Origin: CAZTME01 sp964614795
Lineage (GTDB): Bacteria > Patescibacteriota > Microgenomatia > UBA1400 > PJMF01
Reading direction: 5' to 3'
Length of the DNA: 9,278 bases
NCBI GenBank assembly: GCA_964614795.1
Contig: CAZTME010000043.1
Coordinates: 1 to 9,278, forward strand
The notes below the pieces were generated by a model. It saw only the letters and a program-made list of their open reading frames with translations, did no database searches and was not told where the DNA came from. Shown here one piece after another: positions 5,521-9,278 of the stretch; the first letter of the stretch is position 1; every line of letters begins with the position of its first letter. The translations under genes and the position numbers were made by a program.

Positions 5521-6975
5521 TTATTTTTCAAGTAAGTGTAGTGCTTCCTCAAGACGTTCCAGAGTGGTTTGTTTGGACAAGCCCACCATGGTATCAAACA
5601 AGGGTGGCGTAGCTGTTTGACCGGTTAACGCCACGCGTAACATCATAAAAAACTGTTTGGGCTTCCAGCCATACTCTCCTACCAAAGAGCGTAAAGCAGA
5701 TTCAAGATTTTCCACTTGCCAATTTTCAATTTTGCTTAATAAATCATGAGTAATATTAAGTTGCTCTGCTACTAAAGTTGGCTCCCCATTCTTAATTAAC
5801 AATTGCTCTTGGGTAAGAACAATCGGTCGGAAAAAATAGGCAAGCAAGGGTTCGACATCCGCTAGTGTCACTAATCTTTCGTGAATAAGAGGCAATAATT
5901 GCTTGACTCGATCGATTGAAAAATCAGCTGGAATAAAAGGCTGAAGTAGTTTGAGTAATTGAGCGGTATTTAATTGGCGAAGATATAGACCGTTGAGCCA
6001 ATTGAGTTTGTTAATATCAAAGGCAACGGACTTAACACTTAAATCTTCAAGCGCGAACTCATTCACATACTCATCCAAACTTAAAATTTCTCGCTGATCT
6101 TTGGGCGCCCAACCCAAAATCATTAAAAAATTAAGCAGAGCTTGGGGCAAATAACCTTTATCTAAAAATGACTGCGCAGAAACATCGCCCTTACGTTTAC
6201 TCATTTTTCCCTTACCATCAGGATTAAGAAAAACCGGAATATGTGCAAAAACAGGAGGTTGCCAACCAAAAGCTTCATATAACAAAACATGTTTGGGTGT
6301 GGAACTGATCCATTCTTCACCACGAATAATATGAGAAATTTTCATGGCGTGATCATCGACAACGACAGCCAAATGATAAGTGGGAAAACCGTCTGACTTA
6401 AGTAAAACTTGATCATCAAGCAAATTAGCATGAGTAATAATTTCACCTCTCAATAAATCTTGAAAAAGAACATCTCGATCGTGGGGAACTTTCAATCTAA
6501 TGACATAGGATTCATTATTAGCAAGTTTTAAATTTACTTCTTCTTGTGTTAGATGACGACAATGACCATCGTAACGTGGTTGACGCTTGGCTTGAATATC
6601 CGCCTCACGTACTTTTTCCAAACGTTCTTTACTGCAAAAACAATAATAAGCCTTGTTTTTGTTAATTAACTCTAACGCGGCCTCCCGATACAAATTTAAG
6701 CGTTGAGATTGAACGTATGGACCATAATCACCGTTTTTATCCGGACCTTCATCCCAATCCAAACCATAAGCATGAATTGTTGACATGATGCGCTCCGTCG
6801 CACCTGCCACCTCACGTTCTTGATCGGTGTCTTCAATACGTAAAATGAATTGACCTTTGTTTTTCTTAGCAAAGGCGTAATTTTTTAAAATAATGGCCAA
6901 ACTACCCACGTGCAACTCACCGGTTGGACTGGGAGCCATACGCACGCGGATTGGTAAAGAAGATTGAGTAGTCAT
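5521..6975 (-). CDS. gltX: Glutamyl-tRNA synthetase
   Basis: The 484-residue class I synthetase charges tRNA-Glu with glutamate in the cytosol. In lineages lacking GlnRS it also mischarges tRNA-Gln for the amidotransferase route; which applies here cannot be seen. Motifs are APSPTGELHVG (residues 14-24, HIGH-type signature), RIEDTDQERE (46-55), the zinc-binding set Cys112-x-Cys114 with Cys139-x-His141 (same spacing as E. coli GluRS), IIRGEEWISSTPKH (216-229), and KMSKRKG (257-263, KMSKS loop). The C-terminal anticodon-binding half is alpha-helical, with the typical LNWLNG at 324-329. Length is standard. The IS right end lies just past the stop, leaving the coding sequence intact. The start ATG is preceded by TATAAT only 8 bp away and by no Shine-Dalgarno. 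Confidence 0.97.
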   Translation of the reverse strand: MTTQSSLPIRVRMAPSPTGELHVGSLAIILKNYAFAKKNKGQFILRIEDTDQEREVAGATERIMSTIHAYGLDWDEGPDKNGDYGPYVQSQRLNLYREAALELINKNKAYYCFCSKERLEKVREADIQAKRQPRYDGHCRHLTQEEVNLKLANNESYVIRLKVPHDRDVLFQDLLRGEIITHANLLDDQVLLKSDGFPTYHLAVVVDDHAMKISHIIRGEEWISSTPKHVLLYEAFGWQPPVFAHIPVFLNPDGKGKMSKRKGDVSAQSFLDKGYLPQALLNFLMILGWAPKDQREILSLDEYVNEFALEDLSVKSVAFDINKLNWLNGLYLRQLNTAQLLKLLQPFIPADFSIDRVKQLLPLIHERLVTLADVEPLLAYFFRPIVLTQEQLLIKNGEPTLVAEQLNITHDLLSKIENWQVENLESALRSLVGEYGWKPKQFFMMLRVALTGQTATPPLFDTMVGLSKQTTLERLEEALHLLEK

Positions 6976-6982
6976 AGCTGGA

Positions 6983-6988
6983 ATTATA
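6983..6988 (-). promoter_or_regulatory. Possible -10 box for gltX (near-leaderless)
   Basis: The minus strand reads TATAAT, a perfect -10 hexamer, 7 bp before the gltX ATG. Transcription starting the usual 6-8 bases downstream would begin at or next to the start codon, which would fit the missing Shine-Dalgarno. No good -35 hexamer is visible, and transcription could also simply continue from the gene upstream, 43 bp away. Confidence 0.3.
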
Positions 6989-7018
6989 TACCTATCTTTG
7001 CAATAAAACTGGGAAATC

Positions 7019-8146
7019 TTAAAGTGTAATTACTTCTGCTGAAGGACTGGGCTTGGCGGTTGCAGTATCCAAAAATAATTGAGAAACTGCCGGAACCAGA
7101 CCCACAAAACCACCATCGCCCTTAAAAATATAAACTGGTTGATAATATTTTTGATACTCATCACTTTCAAAATAACCTAACTCAAGACTGCGAACAGTTA
7201 CAGTTTCACTGGGAGAAAAAGCAATGTGGCCATTGCCAGATTTGAGCAAATTCCAGGCTTCTTGAGGAGTTTTCAGAGGATAAGTTTCCACCAGAGTGTA
7301 ATCCAGTGAAAAATAACGTCTTAAAGCTGAGATTACTTGTAATTCGGAGCCGATGGTTGCTAATCTGGCTATTAAAGTTTCGGCGGTTCCTCGACTATTA
7401 ATTGGAGGATATAGAAGATCGATCGGGGTGCGTGACAAACCGATTTCCAAAACTTGAGCATCGGAAAGAGAGACGGCCTCACGAAGCGTTCCGCCCACTA
7501 TTTTCAAAAATTTTGGTTCGGCAGAATTGGTGGCTACGTCAGCGGGCAGAAGGTCGGCTTTGGAGAAAAAACTCTTGGCCGTTGAAACAGCATCGAAGGT
7601 GGCGGGAAGATCGCGACCGGATTGTAATTCGGTACGAGCCAAGTAGTCGCTGGAATGTTCAAAATTGAAGTAAACCGATTCGAGTTCCAGTGTTTCATTT
7701 AGAACATCAGCTTTGCGCCAGCGATAAACATTATTGCTCAATTCTTGCGGCTCACTGCGAAAGCCAAAATCGGCCGCTTTTGCCTTTGCTTCATCTAATG
7801 AAAGCAGGCTTTGTGTTGAGTCGGGCATGAAAAAAACCTTGGCTCGATCGCCAAAATATGGTAATCCGCCATCGGCGGTTTCTAAAGTATATTTACTTGG
7901 TTGAGTGGTTCTAACGGGTGTGAATACCAAATTGGGCAAGATCCCAAAACCCACTGTGGGAGGTGGTGGTGGAGGCGGATTAAGGGCTTTATAAAGATCA
8001 ACTGCGCCATTGAAAACAAATCGGCCAACTATAAGAAACAGTAACAAACCAATACTTGCCTTGATGGCTATTTTTCCAACACGGACTGCTTGAGTTAAAT
8101 TAAAACCTGTTTCTGTTTTGGAGACTCTGGTGGTTCTTGGTGGCAT
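7019..8146 (-). CDS. Single-pass membrane protein with polyproline linker, unknown function
   Basis: The family is not one I can name. Of 375 residues, the first ~26 are basic and Thr-rich (cytoplasmic by the positive-inside rule). One hydrophobic segment at about 27-47 (IAIKASIGLLLFLIVGRFVFNG) is followed by seven consecutive prolines (57-63) that would act as a rigid spacer, and then a ~300-residue domain that should lie outside the membrane. That domain has repeated alpha/beta texture (LSLDEAKAKAADFGF; AVSTAKSFFSKADLLP; PQEAWNLLKSGNGHIAF). The end, LELGYFESDEYQKYYQPVYIFKGDGGFVGLVPAV (321-354), is reminiscent of PepSY/YycI-type extracytoplasmic modules; this is a weak analogy. It contains no cysteine. 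gltX begins 43 bp downstream, so the two may be co-transcribed. TACAAT lies 8 bp before the ATG as a possible -10. Confidence 0.88.
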   Translation of the reverse strand: MPPRTTRVSKTETGFNLTQAVRVGKIAIKASIGLLLFLIVGRFVFNGAVDLYKALNPPPPPPPTVGFGILPNLVFTPVRTTQPSKYTLETADGGLPYFGDRAKVFFMPDSTQSLLSLDEAKAKAADFGFRSEPQELSNNVYRWRKADVLNETLELESVYFNFEHSSDYLARTELQSGRDLPATFDAVSTAKSFFSKADLLPADVATNSAEPKFLKIVGGTLREAVSLSDAQVLEIGLSRTPIDLLYPPINSRGTAETLIARLATIGSELQVISALRRYFSLDYTLVETYPLKTPQEAWNLLKSGNGHIAFSPSETVTVRSLELGYFESDEYQKYYQPVYIFKGDGGFVGLVPAVSQLFLDTATAKPSPSAEVITL

Positions 8147-8267
8147 CGTAACTCATTGTATCTCAAAATACGCCGATGGGGAAGAACCGAGATGAGCAGG
8201 AGAATAAGACAAAAATGAATTTTAAATTAAGTAAAAAAATATCAGAAATAATGATTGAATAACCGAA

Positions 8268-8298
8268 TTGTTATGGTGATTGATTATTAAGCTATAAT
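8268..8298 (+). promoter_or_regulatory. Candidate trmD promoter
   Basis: A perfect TATAAT (8293-8298) is preceded, after a long 19-bp spacer, by TTGTTA (8268-8273, four of six to consensus). It points towards trmD and would give an untranslated leader of about 205 bases. A second, weaker box (TATAAA, 8487-8492) lies close to the ATG. The intergenic region (8147-8511) otherwise holds the hairpins listed separately and no convincing gene. Confidence 0.35.
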
Positions 8299-8307
8299 AA
8301 CCCCATC

Positions 8308-8340
8308 AAGATTTTCAAAAAAAATCTTAAGAGAAAATCT
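8308..8340 (+). promoter_or_regulatory. Competing hairpins just after the trmD promoter
   Basis: AAGATTTT (8308-8315) can pair perfectly with AAAATCTT (8321-8328) across a five-base loop. The overlapping AGATTTTC (8309-8316) can instead pair perfectly with GAAAATCT (8333-8340). The two stems are mutually exclusive. Both are AT-rich and weak, so regulation is only a possibility. Confidence 0.25.
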
Positions 8341-8389
8341 GTTTTAAATTCAAAGAATATAGCAAGTTCAAAACCAAATAGCAGATTTG

Positions 8390-8458
8390 ATATAGTTAAC
8401 TCTTGCCCGATAACTTGAGTAAGGCAAGAATCGCCATTTCGTTTTGAGAGAACTATAT
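8390..8458 (+). promoter_or_regulatory. Structured leader element upstream of trmD
   Basis: Two nested perfect inverted repeats lie 54-122 bases before the trmD ATG. The outer pair is ATATAGTT (8390-8397) with AACTATAT (8451-8458). The inner pair is TCTTGCC (8401-8407) with GGCAAGA (8423-8429), closing a 15-base loop, and an unpaired 21-base stretch (8430-8450) follows on the 3' side. It is not a riboswitch class I recognise. It could be a cis-regulatory RNA, or a bidirectional operator for the divergent genes. Confidence 0.3.
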
Positions 8459-8511
8459 AAACAAAATTGATCAACTTCATAAGTTCTATAAAATGTATTG
8501 AAAATTAAAAT

Positions 8512-9171
8512 ATGACAATTACCCTTTTAACAACATTTCCTGATTATTTTGTAGGATTAATCAATACCTCTATCATTAAAAGAGCGATTGAAAAAAAATT
8601 GGTAGACATCAAGGTTATAGATTTAAGAAATTTTACTAACGATCGACACAAAACCACCGATGACCGGCCATTTGGTGGGGGTGCGGGAATGATCATGAAA
8701 ATCGAGCCCATTGATTTGGCTTTAAAAAGTTTGCAGTTAAGCAAAGGTCAAGAAAATCAAAAAATAATTCTTACTTCAGCCAAAGGTGAGATATTTACTC
8801 AAACTTCTGCGCAAATTTGGTCCTCATTAAATCAATTGACCATCATTTGCGGACATTATGGTGGTGTGGACGAAAGGGTAGCCAAATACCTAGTAGATGA
8901 AGAAGTAAGGATTGGAGACTATGTTTTAACCGGAGGTGAGCCGGCTGGAAGTGTTATGGTCGACGCAGTGGTTAGACTGTTGCCGGCTGTTTTGGGTAAT
9001 AGTCAAAGTTTGGAAGAAGAGTCTCACTCTCGGTTAAAAATGGGCTCCGCTCCCGTTTACACCAGGCCGGCTATCTACAATAATTGGTCGGTACCGGCTA
9101 TTTTACTCAGTGGCGATGATAAAAAAATAAAACTTTGGCAAAAAGAACAACAAAGCGTTTTGAAGGATTGA
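8512..9171 (+). CDS. trmD: tRNA (guanine37-N1)-methyltransferase TrmD
   Basis: TrmD is a SPOUT-class methyltransferase that uses S-adenosylmethionine to make m1G37 next to the anticodon, preventing +1 frameshifting. The 219-residue length is at the short end of the usual range. Recognisable motifs are DDRPFGGGAGMIMK (residues 50-63), CGHYGGVDERV (113-123), EVRIGDYVLTGGE (131-143) and VDAVVRLLPAVLGN (150-163, Asp151 the likely general base). The C-terminal tRNA-binding motif YTRPAIYNNWSVPAILLSG runs from 183 to 201, then KIKLW. Two knot positions are unusual: YEG(I/V)D reads YGGVD, and GGELPA reads GGEPAG. The ATG is preceded only by AT-rich sequence with no Shine-Dalgarno. The gene stands alone on the plus strand, without the rpsP-rimM-rplS neighbours common elsewhere, at least within this window. 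Confidence 0.95.
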   Translation: MTITLLTTFPDYFVGLINTSIIKRAIEKKLVDIKVIDLRNFTNDRHKTTDDRPFGGGAGMIMKIEPIDLALKSLQLSKGQENQKIILTSAKGEIFTQTSAQIWSSLNQLTIICGHYGGVDERVAKYLVDEEVRIGDYVLTGGEPAGSVMVDAVVRLLPAVLGNSQSLEEESHSRLKMGSAPVYTRPAIYNNWSVPAILLSGDDKKIKLWQKEQQSVLKD

Positions 9172-9172
9172 A

Positions 9173-9213
9173 GTTGCTGAGGAAGAACTATTCAGCAGAC
9201 AATTATCAGCAAC
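9173..9213 (+). terminator. Inverted repeat after trmD, possible terminator
   Basis: GTTGCTGA (9173-9180) is perfectly complementary to TCAGCAAC (9206-9213) around a 25-base loop. A shorter alternative pairs TGCTGA (9175-9180) with TCAGCA (9192-9197). It begins one base after the TGA stop. There is no T tract, so intrinsic termination is unproven; the structure may instead protect the 3' end. Confidence 0.3.
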
Positions 9214-9224
9214 ATCCAAGCTAT

Positions 9225-9278
9225 TAGACTTGTCACACAATAACAACACGATTCATTTGCTCATTTTTTGGTCATTTT
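9225..9278. repeat. MITE-like element, copy C (cut by window end)
   Basis: The last 54 bases begin TAGACTTGTCACACAATAAC and match the reverse complement of the right end of the 688-854 element at 51 of 54 positions, with no gaps. The copy is therefore in the opposite orientation to copy A and continues beyond the window. It lies 53 bp past the trmD stop, again outside coding sequence, and again starts with TA. Confidence 0.85.

Noticed and set aside
8292..8480. A 62-codon open frame on the minus strand in the trmD upstream region
   Set aside because: Composition is dominated by Phe/Leu/Ile from AT-rich DNA, there is no ribosome-binding site, and it runs through the promoter-like and hairpin sequences; no family resemblance.
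1..9278. CRISPR arrays, rRNA or tRNA genes, toxin-antitoxin pairs, prophage genes
   Set aside because: No regularly spaced direct repeats, no conserved RNA gene sequences and no matching protein signatures were seen on either strand.

Overview
The window looks like chromosomal DNA from an AT-rich, small-genome bacterium. I would place it in the Candidate Phyla Radiation (Patescibacteria), possibly Microgenomates; this is an inference from protein style, since no rRNA gene is present. Supporting signs are compact housekeeping proteins (RdgB, YbaB, DnaX, YbeY, GluRS, TrmD), unrecognised short proteins between them, a membrane-anchored protein with a polyproline linker, and almost no recognisable Shine-Dalgarno sequences. 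The code appears standard: two genes end in TGA and the long genes contain no in-frame TGA.

Layout. Eight of ten genes lie on the minus strand. In transcription order they are: a 375-aa single-pass membrane protein (8146-7019), gltX (6975-5521), an IS1595-family insertion sequence in the opposite orientation (4778-5514), a 250-aa and a 92-aa unrecognised protein joined by an ATGA overlap (4707-3680), ybeY and dnaX 3 bp apart (3598-1466), ybaB (1262-975) and rdgB (665-63). trmD (8512-9171) is on the plus strand and diverges from the membrane-protein gene across a 365-bp intergenic region with promoter-like and hairpin-forming sequence.

The genes cover core information processing: tRNA charging (gltX), tRNA m1G37 methylation (trmD), rRNA maturation (ybeY), the replication clamp loader (dnaX), a nucleoid-associated protein usually found beside dnaX (ybaB), and nucleotide-pool sanitation (rdgB).

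The most interesting material is between and inside these genes. (1) A family of short elements with terminal inverted repeats, beginning TAGACTTGTCGC and flanked by TA, occurs three times: a 167-bp long-hairpin copy (688-854), a compact ~62-bp copy (3613-3674), and a copy cut by the window end (9225-9278). It looks like an uncharacterised MITE family. (2) dnaX carries an in-frame A_AAA_AAA slippery run just after the clamp-loader domains; a -1 shift there would end translation eight codons later, giving a 375-residue gamma-like protein. (3) The same DnaX has lost all cysteines of its zinc module. (4) The transposase reading frame appears to be interrupted by a TGA near its N terminus. (5) TrmD departs from consensus at key knot residues. 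(6) rdgB contains a 22-bp perfect GC-rich palindrome.
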